This document shows positions 29,719-37,022 of a stretch of 39,498 nt of DNA, in pieces. The DNA is from Pelagibacteraceae bacterium AG-333-C14 (GTDB lineage Bacteria; Pseudomonadota; Alphaproteobacteria; Pelagibacterales; AG-422-B15), in NCBI GenBank assembly GCA_003282485.1, contig QBZD01000009.1:1-39498 (forward strand). The letters run 5' to 3'. The position numbers and the translations under genes were made by a program. Below the pieces are notes generated by a model that saw only the letters and a program-made list of their open reading frames with translations, ran no database searches and had not been told where the DNA came from. Each line of letters begins with the position of its first letter. The stretch's first letter is position 1.

Positions 29719-30753
29719 GTGACCAAAGTCTTCACACTATCTGTTGATATGTTAGGCAGTGAGACAAAATTAAATGACATTTTAAAAGGTCTAAATCAGT
29801 CACTGCTGCGCAACTTAAATTATAAATTCCGATTGTACGGTTCTGAGAGAGCCATAAAAAAGAAGATTGAAAAGTATAAAAGGCTTATCGAGGTAACAGA
29901 AATTATTAATTGTGATTCTTATATTGCAATGGAAGATAAGCCTTCAGATATTCTCAAATCAAAAAAAAACTCAAGTATGTCTCTTGCGATAAATTCAGTA
30001 ACAGAAAATACTGCAGATGCAGTATTATCTTTTGGCAATACTGGCGCACTAATGTCTTTATCCTTATTAAATATAAAAACTTTAAAAGGTATTAAGAGGC
30101 CAGCAATAGCATCGATTTGGCCTAATATGAAAGGGGAGTCGGTTGTTCTTGATTTGGGTGCAAACACCAAGCTTGACTCGCGTTATTTAATTGACAACTC
30201 AATACTTGGAGCAAGCCTAGCTTCTATATTATTTAAAATTGACAATCCTAGTATCGGTTTGCTTAATGTTGGCAAAGAAGATAATAAGGGCAAAGAGGAA
30301 ATAAAGTTAGCCTCAGATCAATTAAAAGAAATATCAAAAAATCTAGGGATAAATTACTACGGATACGTTGAAGGAAACGATATTTCTTTTGGAAGAACAA
30401 ATGTAGTAGTTACAGATGGTTTTACAGGGAATATTTCATTAAAAACTGCTGAGGGCACAGCAAAACTTTTTCAGAGTCATCTTCAAGATGCCTTTAGGAG
30501 CTCAATTATATCTAAAATGGGTTATTTTTTATCTTCTCTAGCGATGAAATCTGTAAGAGACAGATTAGACCCAAGGGTGCATAATTGCGGCATTCTGATG
30601 GGCCTTAATTCTTTAGCTGTCAAATGTCACGGTCAATCCGAGTATAGAGGTGTTTCTTATGCAGCTGATATCATATATTCACTATTAGAAAATAATATGA
30701 ATAAAAAAATTCATGATTATGTATCCGAAATGCATAACAAATTGATGAATTAG
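29719..30753 (+). CDS. plsX: Phosphate acyltransferase PlsX (divergent)
   Basis: PlsX makes acyl-phosphate from acyl-ACP for phospholipid synthesis. The 344-residue protein contains SFGNTGALMSLSL, KRPAIASIWPN, LDLGANT, VVTDGFTGNISLK and GYFLSSLAMKSVRDRLDP, all PlsX landmarks. The N-terminal motif, usually DAMGGDxxP, is changed to SVDMLGSETK. The start is GTG 29719. fabH, commonly next to plsX, is missing here; the following gene is ihfA. Confidence 0.92.
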   Translation: MTKVFTLSVDMLGSETKLNDILKGLNQSLLRNLNYKFRLYGSERAIKKKIEKYKRLIEVTEIINCDSYIAMEDKPSDILKSKKNSSMSLAINSVTENTADAVLSFGNTGALMSLSLLNIKTLKGIKRPAIASIWPNMKGESVVLDLGANTKLDSRYLIDNSILGASLASILFKIDNPSIGLLNVGKEDNKGKEEIKLASDQLKEISKNLGINYYGYVEGNDISFGRTNVVVTDGFTGNISLKTAEGTAKLFQSHLQDAFRSSIISKMGYFLSSLAMKSVRDRLDPRVHNCGILMGLNSLAVKCHGQSEYRGVSYAADIIYSLLENNMNKKIHDYVSEMHNKLMN

Positions 30754-30775
30754 TGAAAAAAAAAGAATTAATATA

Positions 30776-30804
30776 TTGTTATAAGTAATTATTATTATTA
30801 TAAT
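30776..30804 (+). promoter_or_regulatory. Strong ihfA promoter, predicted leaderless
   Basis: TTGTTA (30776-30781), a 17-bp spacer and a perfect TATAAT (30799-30804) lie before ihfA. The spacer and -10 include four TTA/ATT repeats (30788-30800 region). Only 8 nt separate the -10 box from the ATG at 30813, so transcription would start at or within two bases of the start codon. No Shine-Dalgarno sequence is present. Confidence 0.65.
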
Positions 30805-30812
30805 TTTTATAT

Positions 30813-31124
30813 ATGGATAAAACCACAACTAGATCAACGTTAAGTGAAGCTGTATTTAAGAACGTTGGTCTATCTAGAAATGAGTCAGCAAACCTAGTTG
30901 ATTCGGTTTTTAGTGAAATTTTATCGAGTTTAATTAAAGGAGATGATGTAAAAATCTCCTCCTTTGGAACATTCATTGTTAGAGAAAAAAAAGAAAGAAT
31001 AGGAAGAAATCCAAAAACTGGAGAGGAAGTTCCTATTACAGCAAGAAGCGTAGTAACATTTAGAGCTTCAAATGTGCTGAAATCAAAAGTTAACGTAAAG
31101 AATAAAATAAATATTTCGGAGTAG
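30813..31124 (+). CDS. ihfA: Integration host factor subunit alpha
   Basis: IHF bends DNA in recombination, replication and transcription. The 103-residue HU-family protein has [40 protein letters not shown], and the DNA-arm tip [15 protein letters not shown] with the intercalating proline. Neighbours plsX (upstream) and merR (downstream) are the usual ones for alphaproteobacterial ihfA, which favours IHF-alpha over HU. Confidence 0.93.
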   Translation: MDKTTTRSTLSEAVFKNVGLSRNESANLVDSVFSEILSSLIKGDDVKISSFGTFIVREKKERIGRNPKTGEEVPITARSVVTFRASNVLKSKVNVKNKINISE

Positions 31125-31131
31125 CTGTTGA

Positions 31132-31557
31132 ATGGATACAAAATCACCTGAAGCTTTTCGTACGATTAGTGAAGTTTCTAAAGACCTTTCGTTGCCACAA
31201 CATGTTCTCAGGTTCTGGGAAACAAAGTTTATACAAATTAAGCCAATTAAAAGAGGAGGCGGAAGAAGATACTATAGGCCTGAAGATATAAGGCTTTTGC
31301 GAGGTATTAAAAGTTTACTGTATAACGATGGATATACGATAAGAGGAGTTCAGAAAGTAATAAAAGAAGTTGGGACAAAAAAGATACTACGAAATGAAGT
31401 TGAAAATAATTCCTTTACAGACAATGAAATAAATACTAATCAGGACGAAAGTAATGACATATCCCATCCTAATTTAGGAGATGGTAAAAGAAAAAAATTA
31501 ATGAAAGTTTTAAATAACTTGGTAGATTTAAGAAAAAAGATTGATCAAGGTGAATAG
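31132..31557 (+). CDS. MerR-family transcriptional regulator
   Basis: The 141-residue protein has an N-terminal winged helix-turn-helix of the MerR type: [21 protein letters not shown], then [22 protein letters not shown] and a [12 protein letters not shown] helix. The acidic linker and short C-terminal helix carry no recognisable effector domain or cysteines. It follows ihfA by 7 bp with GGAG at 31118-31121 as ribosome-binding site, and directly abuts rpmG. This ihfA-merR pair is widely conserved in alphaproteobacteria; its targets are not known to me. Confidence 0.9.
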   Translation: MDTKSPEAFRTISEVSKDLSLPQHVLRFWETKFIQIKPIKRGGGRRYYRPEDIRLLRGIKSLLYNDGYTIRGVQKVIKEVGTKKILRNEVENNSFTDNEINTNQDESNDISHPNLGDGKRKKLMKVLNNLVDLRKKIDQGE

Positions 31558-31749
31558 ATGGCAAAAAAATCAACAGTAAAAGTAAGACTTGTTCCTGAAG
31601 AAAAAGCTGATAGTAGATTTTACTATTATGCTAAAAAGCCTACCTCAGGTCTGAAGGCAAAAGATAAATTAAGAATGAAAAAATATAATCCTGCAACAAA
31701 AAAACATGAATGGTTTGTAGAGAAAAAATTACCACCTCACAGTAAATAA
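31558..31749 (+). CDS. rpmG: 50S ribosomal protein L33
   Basis: A small basic protein of the large ribosomal subunit. The 63 residues include KSTVKVRLVPEE, FYYYAKKP, LRMKKYNPATKKHEWFVEKK, matching the L33 core. It lacks the four zinc cysteines (C- form) and is a little longer than the usual 55 residues, with an added PPHSK tail. It directly follows the merR stop and ends flush against the convergent chorismate mutase gene. Confidence 0.93.
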   Translation: MAKKSTVKVRLVPEEKADSRFYYYAKKPTSGLKAKDKLRMKKYNPATKKHEWFVEKKLPPHSK

Positions 31750-32043
31750 CTATTTTTTAAATTTACTTTTTTCAAATTTAATAAAATTATCAATTATTGA
31801 TAACCATATATTACTTAATAGTTTTGGATTGCCACCAAGCTTTTTTGTTTTTTGAGAAATTTTTTTCGTTATTTCGTGTATTCTTTTCTGATCAACTATT
31901 TCTGAACGTCTTTCTTTTAGTTCTAATGCTTTTTCAACTAATTGTGATCTCTTAACCATCAGTGGCAGCAATTTACTATCAATTAGATCTATTTTATTTC
32001 TTATAAGCTTCATTTGTGGAGTATTGTTTTTTTTGGTTTTCAT
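31750..32043 (-). CDS. Chorismate mutase, AroQ class
   Basis: The enzyme rearranges chorismate to prephenate for phenylalanine and tyrosine synthesis. The 97-residue all-helical protein has the family pattern IRNKIDLIDSKLLPLMVKR near the start, ELKERRSEIVDQKRIHEI in the middle (the catalytic Lys and Arg region), and a WLSIIDNFI end. It is a free-standing domain, not fused to prephenate dehydratase. The ATG overlaps the stop of DUF2842. Confidence 0.85.
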   Translation of the reverse strand: MKTKKNNTPQMKLIRNKIDLIDSKLLPLMVKRSQLVEKALELKERRSEIVDQKRIHEITKKISQKTKKLGGNPKLLSNIWLSIIDNFIKFEKSKFKK

Positions 32044-32234
32044 TTTTTTTTAAATGGTTTGAGTATATACATTGATGGAAATACCCAGAGAATTCCCAAT
32101 AGAAAATATACAATAAATTCAATTAGCCAATGATTAAAGTTGATTTTAGCTAAAATAACCATAACTAATAAGCAATATATCGTGATTGCAATTATAAATA
32201 TAACAACACTTATTGCTTTTTTTAATTTAGTCAT
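32040..32234 (-). CDS. DUF2842 small membrane protein
   Basis: A 64-residue protein with two membrane helices (about 8-30 and 36-56). The pattern HWLIEFIVYFLLGILWVFPS matches the alphaproteobacterial DUF2842 family, whose function is unknown. It is divergent from ctaA with 18 bp between start codons, an association that may point to a role in cytochrome oxidase or haem A biology, though this is only inference from position. Confidence 0.75.
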   Translation of the reverse strand: MTKLKKAISVVIFIIAITIYCLLVMVILAKINFNHWLIEFIVYFLLGILWVFPSMYILKPFKKK

Positions 32235-32252
32235 GCCAAATATGTAATTAAT

Positions 32253-33287
32253 ATGAACAGTAAAATCAATACATTTTCAATTTGGTTGTTATCTTTAATG
32301 GCCTTAATTTGTGCGATAATTTTAATTGGTGGTTACACAAGAATCTCAGACTCTGGGCTTTCAATTACAGAATGGTTGCCAGTTTCTGGTATCCTCTATC
32401 CTCTATCTGAGGCTGCCTGGGAAATAGAGTTTGATAAATACAAATTAATAGATGAATTCATGTTAGTAAATAGCTCAATGACTTTGCAAGAGTTTAAGGT
32501 CATTTATTTCTGGGAGTGGTTTCATAGAGCTTTTGCTAGACTTATAGGCGCTGCTTACTTAATTCCTCTTTGCTTTCTTTTGCTTTATAAAAAAATTGAA
32601 AAAAAATATTATAATAATGTCATTGTTATTGGTGTTCTTTTATTTGCCCAGGCGATTATAGGCTGGTACATGGTAAAAAGTGGCTTATCAGAAAGGGTTG
32701 ATGTAAGCCAATATCGTTTAGCACTTCATTTAACAATGGCATTTATTATTCTTGGTTTAACATTCTATACTTTAGTCTCGTATTTATTAGATAATAAATT
32801 AATAAATAATAATTCAATCTTCATTACGAAATACAAAAGTTTATTAATTATACTTTTTATATTTATTTGCTTTCAAATATCCTATGGTGCCTTTGTTTCA
32901 GGTACTCATTCAGGGCTTCTATATAATACATGGCCACTTTACAATGGGAATATACTTCCCTTTATTGAAAACACGCAAATGAGATGGATAATAAATTTCT
33001 TTGAAAATGGTGAGTACATTATTTTTATTCATAGAACTTTTGCCATGATTATTTTGTTTTTATTATTATATTTGAACTACTCAATAATTATGAATAGAAG
33101 AATAAATAGCTATTATCCTGTAATTATTTTTTTTAATATTACGTTTATTTTACAAATAATTTTGGGCGTTTCCATGACCTACTTGAACATTCCATGGCAT
33201 TTAGCCTTATTACACCAAGGCAACTCAATACTTGTGTTCTTGCTATCTCTTTTTATGTATCAATTGAGTTTGAGGTCACCCCAGTAA
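32253..33287 (+). CDS. ctaA: Haem A synthase (COX15/CtaA)
   Basis: CtaA oxidises the C8 methyl of haem O to make haem A for aa3-type cytochrome oxidase. The 344-residue protein has eight predicted membrane helices. The type-2 signature GGYTRISDSGLSITEW is followed by conserved histidines in FWEWFHRAFARLIG, ALHLTMAF, HRTFAM and ALLHQGNS. The stop codon lies inside a hairpin shared with convergent metY. Confidence 0.95.
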   Translation: MNSKINTFSIWLLSLMALICAIILIGGYTRISDSGLSITEWLPVSGILYPLSEAAWEIEFDKYKLIDEFMLVNSSMTLQEFKVIYFWEWFHRAFARLIGAAYLIPLCFLLLYKKIEKKYYNNVIVIGVLLFAQAIIGWYMVKSGLSERVDVSQYRLALHLTMAFIILGLTFYTLVSYLLDNKLINNNSIFITKYKSLLIILFIFICFQISYGAFVSGTHSGLLYNTWPLYNGNILPFIENTQMRWIINFFENGEYIIFIHRTFAMIILFLLLYLNYSIIMNRRINSYYPVIIFFNITFILQIILGVSMTYLNIPWHLALLHQGNSILVFLLSLFMYQLSLRSPQ

Positions 33288-33304
33288 ATGTACTAAGGTG
33301 ACCT
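33273..33304. terminator. Hairpin between convergent ctaA and metY
   Basis: AGGTCACC (33273-33280) pairs with GGTGACCT (33297-33304). Inside, AGTA (33283-33286) pairs with TACT (33291-33294) across tetraloop AATG, separated by a CC/AA internal loop. The hairpin includes the ctaA stop codon. It lacks a T tract on either strand, so it is more likely a transcript 3'-end or collision structure than a classic intrinsic terminator. Confidence 0.6.
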
Positions 33305-33312
33305 ATGAATGA

Positions 33313-34626
33313 TTAAGCTGCATCTAATGCATTTTTTAAGTCTTCAATGATATCATCGATGTGCTCTATGCCTATGGATAATCTCACATAACTAGGGGTA
33401 ACACCTGCTGACTCCATTTCCTCATCAGATAGCTGCGAGTGGGTAGTCGATGCAGGATGAATAGCTAGACTTCTCGCATCTCCTATATTTGCTACATGAT
33501 AAAACATATTTAAATTATTAATAAATTTTTCACCACTAGCCTTGCCTCCTTTAAGTTCAATACCACAAAGTGCACCATGGCCCCCTTTTAGATATTTGTT
33601 TGCTCTTTCACCTGCTTCACCTTCGTCAAGCCCAGCGTAAATAACTCTAGAGACCTTATTGTGACTTGAGAGGTACTCAGCAACCTTAGCAGCATTAGAG
33701 CAGTGTTTTTCCATTCTCAGTGAAACCGTTTCGAGGCCTTGTATGATATTAAAGGCACTTTGAGGACTCAAAGCTGCACCTATATCTCTTAAGCCAACAA
33801 ATCTTGCTCTAACTATATAGGCAATTGGGCCCACAGCTTTTGCAAATTCTGTCCAAACCATTCCATGATAACTCGGATCCGGATCATTTAGATTAGGTTG
33901 TCTTTTAGGATCTTTTCCCCAATCAAACTTACCACTATCAACAATAATACCTCCAATCGTCGTACCATGCCCGCCGATAAATTTAGTTAATGAGTGAACA
34001 ACAATTGTAGCTCCGTGTTCTATTGGCTTACATATTACTGGTGCCGCAGTGTTATCAACGATCAATGGTATATTATATTCGTCTCCTATATCTGCAACTT
34101 CACGAATTGGAAATACCTTTAACTTTGGATTTGGAAGAGTCTCAGCATAGTATGCCCTAGTATTATCATCCGTTAATTTTCTAAAACTCTCGGGATCTTT
34201 TGGATCAGCAAACCTAACTTCAATTCCAAGATCTTTCATTGTATTAGCAAATAAATTCCACGTACCTCCGTATAAATCAGTGGAACTAACAATATTATCA
34301 CCAGCTTTCACCAAGTTTTGAATACTTAGCATAGAAGCAGATTGTCCTGAACTCACACAAAGAGCGCCAACACCACCTTCCATTGCAGCAACTCTTTTTT
34401 CAAGAACATCTACAGTTGGGTTCATAATTCTTGTATAAATATTTCCAAAGTCTTTGGCGCCAAATAAGTTGGCCGCATGCTCAGTATTATGAAATTGATA
34501 TGAAGTTGTTTGATATATGGGCACCGCTACAGATGTTGTGGATGGATCACTTCTGTAGTCACCGCCATGTAAAGCTATAGTCTCAGGATTTACTGAGTCA
34601 GCTGGTACAAATTTGTTTTTAGCCAT
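33313..34626 (-). CDS. metY: O-acetylhomoserine sulfhydrylase / aminocarboxypropyltransferase
   Basis: MetY makes homocysteine (or methionine with methanethiol) from O-acetylhomoserine. The 437-residue PLP enzyme of the Cys/Met metabolism family has ALHGGDYRSDPSTTSVAVPI, the YTRIMNPT motif, SSGQSA, and PLP Lys215 in HSLTKFIGGHGTTIGG. Its length and the insertion around residues 235-260 (KDPKRQPNLNDPDPSYHG) fit MetY and not MetB/MetZ. The ATG has a good ribosome-binding site (AGGGGAA in the sense strand, complement of 34637-34643). A long structured leader precedes it. Confidence 0.94.
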   Translation of the reverse strand: MAKNKFVPADSVNPETIALHGGDYRSDPSTTSVAVPIYQTTSYQFHNTEHAANLFGAKDFGNIYTRIMNPTVDVLEKRVAAMEGGVGALCVSSGQSASMLSIQNLVKAGDNIVSSTDLYGGTWNLFANTMKDLGIEVRFADPKDPESFRKLTDDNTRAYYAETLPNPKLKVFPIREVADIGDEYNIPLIVDNTAAPVICKPIEHGATIVVHSLTKFIGGHGTTIGGIIVDSGKFDWGKDPKRQPNLNDPDPSYHGMVWTEFAKAVGPIAYIVRARFVGLRDIGAALSPQSAFNIIQGLETVSLRMEKHCSNAAKVAEYLSSHNKVSRVIYAGLDEGEAGERANKYLKGGHGALCGIELKGGKASGEKFINNLNMFYHVANIGDARSLAIHPASTTHSQLSDEEMESAGVTPSYVRLSIGIEHIDDIIEDLKNALDAA

Positions 34627-34666
34627 TTCTTTATTATTCCCCTATTAATTTTTTTGATCGACAATA

Positions 34667-34694
34667 GTTGCTGTAAAAGCTTACAAACTGCAAC
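34667..34694 (-). promoter_or_regulatory. Hairpin in the metY leader flanked by 7-bp direct repeats
   Basis: GTTGC-TGTAA (34667-34676) pairs with TTACA (34681-34685) and GCAAC (34690-34694); the loop is AAGC and AACT forms a bulge. Direct repeats ATCGACA flank it at 34657-34663 and 34698-34704. It lies 41-68 nt upstream of the metY ATG. Role unknown; a cis-regulatory leader element is possible. Confidence 0.5.
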
Positions 34695-34749
34695 CATATC
34701 GACATAAAATTTAATACCGGTTTAAAGATTATGTAAACTTATATATAAA

Positions 34750-34761
34750 GTACTATAGTAC
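34750..34761. promoter_or_regulatory. 12-bp perfect palindrome overlapping a candidate metY -10 box
   Basis: GTACTATAGTAC is a perfect palindrome in the metY/rplM gap. On the minus strand TACTAT within it lies 18 bp from TTGAAT, giving a possible metY promoter with a leader of about 115-120 nt. Binding of a dimeric regulator here would block it. The inverted repeat GTTTA-N9-TAAAC at 34720-34738 is a second nearby candidate. Confidence 0.4.
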
Positions 34762-34803
34762 CATTCGTTAAAATATTGATTCAATTGATGAAATATATAA
34801 AGA

Positions 34804-34832
34804 TTGACAAATAAACAAGTTATTATTATTAA
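34804..34832 (+). promoter_or_regulatory. Strong rplM-rpsI promoter, predicted near-leaderless
   Basis: A perfect -35 TTGACA (34804-34809), 17-bp spacer and TATTAA (34827-34832) precede rplM. The spacer end and -10 contain TTA repeats as in the ihfA promoter. Exactly 8 nt separate the -10 box from ATG 34841, and no Shine-Dalgarno sequence is present. Confidence 0.6.
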
Positions 34833-34840
34833 CATCGCAT

Positions 34841-35305
34841 ATGACTACATCAAAAATATTAAAACAAACAAAGTCTCTAGCTAAGGAAAATATTAGAAAA
34901 AATTGGATGATTGTTGACGCCGAAAACATTGTCTTAGGTAGACTGGCATCTGCAGTATCTAAAATCTTAAGAGGTAAACATAAGCCAACCTATACGCCTC
35001 ATGCTGATTGTGGAGATAACGTTGTAATAGTTAATGCTGAAAAAGTTAAACTAACAGGAAATAAGCTTGAAGATAAAGTCTATTATCGTCATACAGGCTA
35101 TCCAGGAGGTATTAAATCTATTACCGCAAAAAAAGTTCTCGAGGGAAAGAACCCTGACAAACTAGTACGACTTGCAGTTAAAAGAATGATACCCTCAGGT
35201 CCTTTAGGTCGTAAACAGTTATCAAATATGAAGGTTTATGTTGGAAGCAATCATCCACATGAAGCTCAAAATCCTAAAGCATTAAATATAAAAGAGTTAA
35301 TATAG
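34841..35305 (+). CDS. rplM: 50S ribosomal protein L13
   Basis: L13 is an early-assembly protein of the large subunit. The 154-residue product contains [45 protein letters not shown] and [13 protein letters not shown], all standard. It leads the rplM-rpsI operon, with rpsI beginning 2 bases after its stop. Confidence 0.97.
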   Translation: MTTSKILKQTKSLAKENIRKNWMIVDAENIVLGRLASAVSKILRGKHKPTYTPHADCGDNVVIVNAEKVKLTGNKLEDKVYYRHTGYPGGIKSITAKKVLEGKNPDKLVRLAVKRMIPSGPLGRKQLSNMKVYVGSNHPHEAQNPKALNIKELI

Positions 35306-35307
35306 TA

Positions 35308-35766
35308 ATGAGTGATACTGCAAATACTGAAACTATACTTGAAAGTGAAACTACCGAGGTTCAACCAGTTATTGATAAGCTAGGGCGATCTTATGCTACT
35401 GGTAAAAGAAAAAATGCTGTAGCAAGAGTTTGGATCAAGTCAGGATCAGGTAAAATAATTATAAACGGAAAAGAGCTGAATAAATATTTTTTAAGACCAG
35501 TTCTGAGTATGCTAGTTAATCAACCATTAGTATTAACTGATAAAAAGCTTGCAGTAGATACGACTGTAACTGTTAGTGGTGGAGGTCTGTCAGGACAAGC
35601 TGGAGCTGTTAGGCATGGGATTTCAAAAGCTCTTACACTTTTTGATCCAAACTTGAGGCCAGCATTAAAGACCGAAGGTCTTCTGACACGAGACTCAAGA
35701 ATCGTTGAAAGAAAAAAATACGGTAGACGAAAAGCTCGAAGAAGATTTCAATTTTCTAAAAGATAG
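35308..35766 (+). CDS. rpsI: 30S ribosomal protein S9
   Basis: S9 contacts P-site tRNA with its C-terminal tail. The 152 residues have a non-conserved acidic N-terminal extension (about 1-26), the core [35 protein letters not shown] and the basic tail [17 protein letters not shown] ending in the invariant Lys-Arg. The 60-bp gap to argC holds no clear terminator. Confidence 0.97.
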   Translation: MSDTANTETILESETTEVQPVIDKLGRSYATGKRKNAVARVWIKSGSGKIIINGKELNKYFLRPVLSMLVNQPLVLTDKKLAVDTTVTVSGGGLSGQAGAVRHGISKALTLFDPNLRPALKTEGLLTRDSRIVERKKYGRRKARRRFQFSKR

Positions 35767-35826
35767 TTTCGAAGTCTTAAGCTTAATTTCATAAAGTCTA
35801 TCAATTAATAATTTTAAATTTGTTAA

Positions 35827-36831
35827 ATGAAAAATGTAGTAATATTAGGTGCTAGTGGATTTGTTGGTTATGAACTTTATAATATGTGTAAAGCTCATCC
35901 AAATATAAATCTATCAGCCTTGTCTGCTAATAAATCAGCTGGAAAATTGGTTGATGATAAAGAATTAGAGCAATCACTTAGATATCAAGCAATTGAAAAT
36001 ATAGACTTTGAAAATGTTGATTTTATTTTCAATTGTTTACCAAATATGCAGATGCATAAATTGATTCATAATCTAGACAAAAATATAAGAATTATCGACC
36101 TTTCAATTGACTTCAGACTGGATGAAAAAAAAGGATATAAAAATTGGTACAATTTTGATCATGAAAGTTTTGAATTGAATGAAAATTTTCAATTTGGCCT
36201 CACAGAATTTAATAGAGAGAGTATAAAAAAGAGTAAACATGTTGCTAATCCAGGCTGTTATGCAACAAGTGTATTAGTTCCATTAATAGAATTGGTTTCA
36301 AAGGATGCAATTGAGCAAGATGATATTATTATAGATGCAAAATCTGGATATTCTGGTGCAGGAAAAACAAAGCCTAAGCATGAGCTCATTGAAGAAGTAA
36401 ATGAAAATATTGCAACATATGGCGTTGGTGACCATAAACATATAGCTGAAATAAATCAGGAATTATCAAAAAATACTAAAAATAAAGTTGAAGTTTTTTT
36501 TGCTGCGAATCTAATTCCAGTTGAAAGAGGTATCTTAAGTAATATTTATGTAGACCTTAATAATAATACATTAAATGAACTTCATGAAATTTTAGTTGAA
36601 AGGTTTGAAGAAGAGAAATTCATTGAAGTACTTCCGATTGGTGACATTCCTAAAACTAAAGATGTAGTTGGTACAAATAATTTAGTAATTGGTTTAAAAA
36701 AAGGCTATAAAGAAAATAAAATTTGTATAGTCAGCGCTTTAGATAATCTCTTAAAAGGGGCGGCTGGACAAGCGATACAAAATTTTAACGTAATGAATGA
36801 TTTTGGTGAAGATGAAGGGATATTAATGTGA
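35827..36831 (+). CDS. argC: N-acetyl-gamma-glutamyl-phosphate reductase
   Basis: ArgC reduces N-acetylglutamyl phosphate to the semialdehyde in arginine synthesis. The 334-residue protein has an N-terminal NADP fold (ILGASGFVGYEL), catalytic Cys144 in NPGCYATS, AKSGYSGAGK and HKHIAEINQEL. rpsI-argC adjacency is frequent in alphaproteobacteria. The stop overlaps the GTG start of the next small gene. Confidence 0.96.
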   Translation: MKNVVILGASGFVGYELYNMCKAHPNINLSALSANKSAGKLVDDKELEQSLRYQAIENIDFENVDFIFNCLPNMQMHKLIHNLDKNIRIIDLSIDFRLDEKKGYKNWYNFDHESFELNENFQFGLTEFNRESIKKSKHVANPGCYATSVLVPLIELVSKDAIEQDDIIIDAKSGYSGAGKTKPKHELIEEVNENIATYGVGDHKHIAEINQELSKNTKNKVEVFFAANLIPVERGILSNIYVDLNNNTLNELHEILVERFEEEKFIEVLPIGDIPKTKDVVGTNNLVIGLKKGYKENKICIVSALDNLLKGAAGQAIQNFNVMNDFGEDEGILM

Positions 36832-37022
36832 AAAAAATTAATTTGTTAGTTATATTTTTATTTTCATCTTTTCTTTTTATTAGCTGTTCAAAAATTGAAA
36901 ATTTCTCTTTTTACGAATACTTCATAAATCCAGATATTTCTGACATTGATATGGGCGATGATATCACAAGTGATAAACCTGATATTGAGAGCGTTCCTGA
37001 AAAGGTCGTAATTAATGAATAA
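36828..37022 (+). CDS. Small acidic lipoprotein of unknown function
   Basis: The 64-residue product has a clear lipoprotein signal peptide: MKK, a hydrophobic stretch LLVIFLFSSFLF and lipobox FISC (Cys20). The mature part of about 45 residues is acidic and probably disordered, with many Asp and Glu residues. The GTG start overlaps the argC stop and its own stop overlaps the hom ATG, so it is embedded in a tight operon and is likely translated. I recognise no family. In other alphaproteobacteria similar very small lipoproteins occupy such positions, but no function is established. Confidence 0.7.
   Translation: MKKINLLVIFLFSSFLFISCSKIENFSFYEYFINPDISDIDMGDDITSDKPDIESVPEKVVINE

Noticed and set aside
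30782-30800. TTA/ATT repeats as a phase-variable microsatellite controlling ihfA
   Set aside because: Only about four repeat units, in very AT-rich DNA. Repeat number change would alter promoter spacing, but there is no evidence of variation.
34657-34704. Direct repeats ATCGACA flanking an inverted repeat, resembling a tiny mobile element with target duplication
   Set aside because: The element would be about 34 bp, far smaller than known miniature transposons, and no second copy was noticed in the window.
34627-34840. A confident SAM-II riboswitch call upstream of metY
   Set aside because: Only a short stretch resembles the SAM-II core; the expected GCTAAA-type 3' element and the compact pseudoknot spacing are not seen. 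It is reported only as a structured leader.
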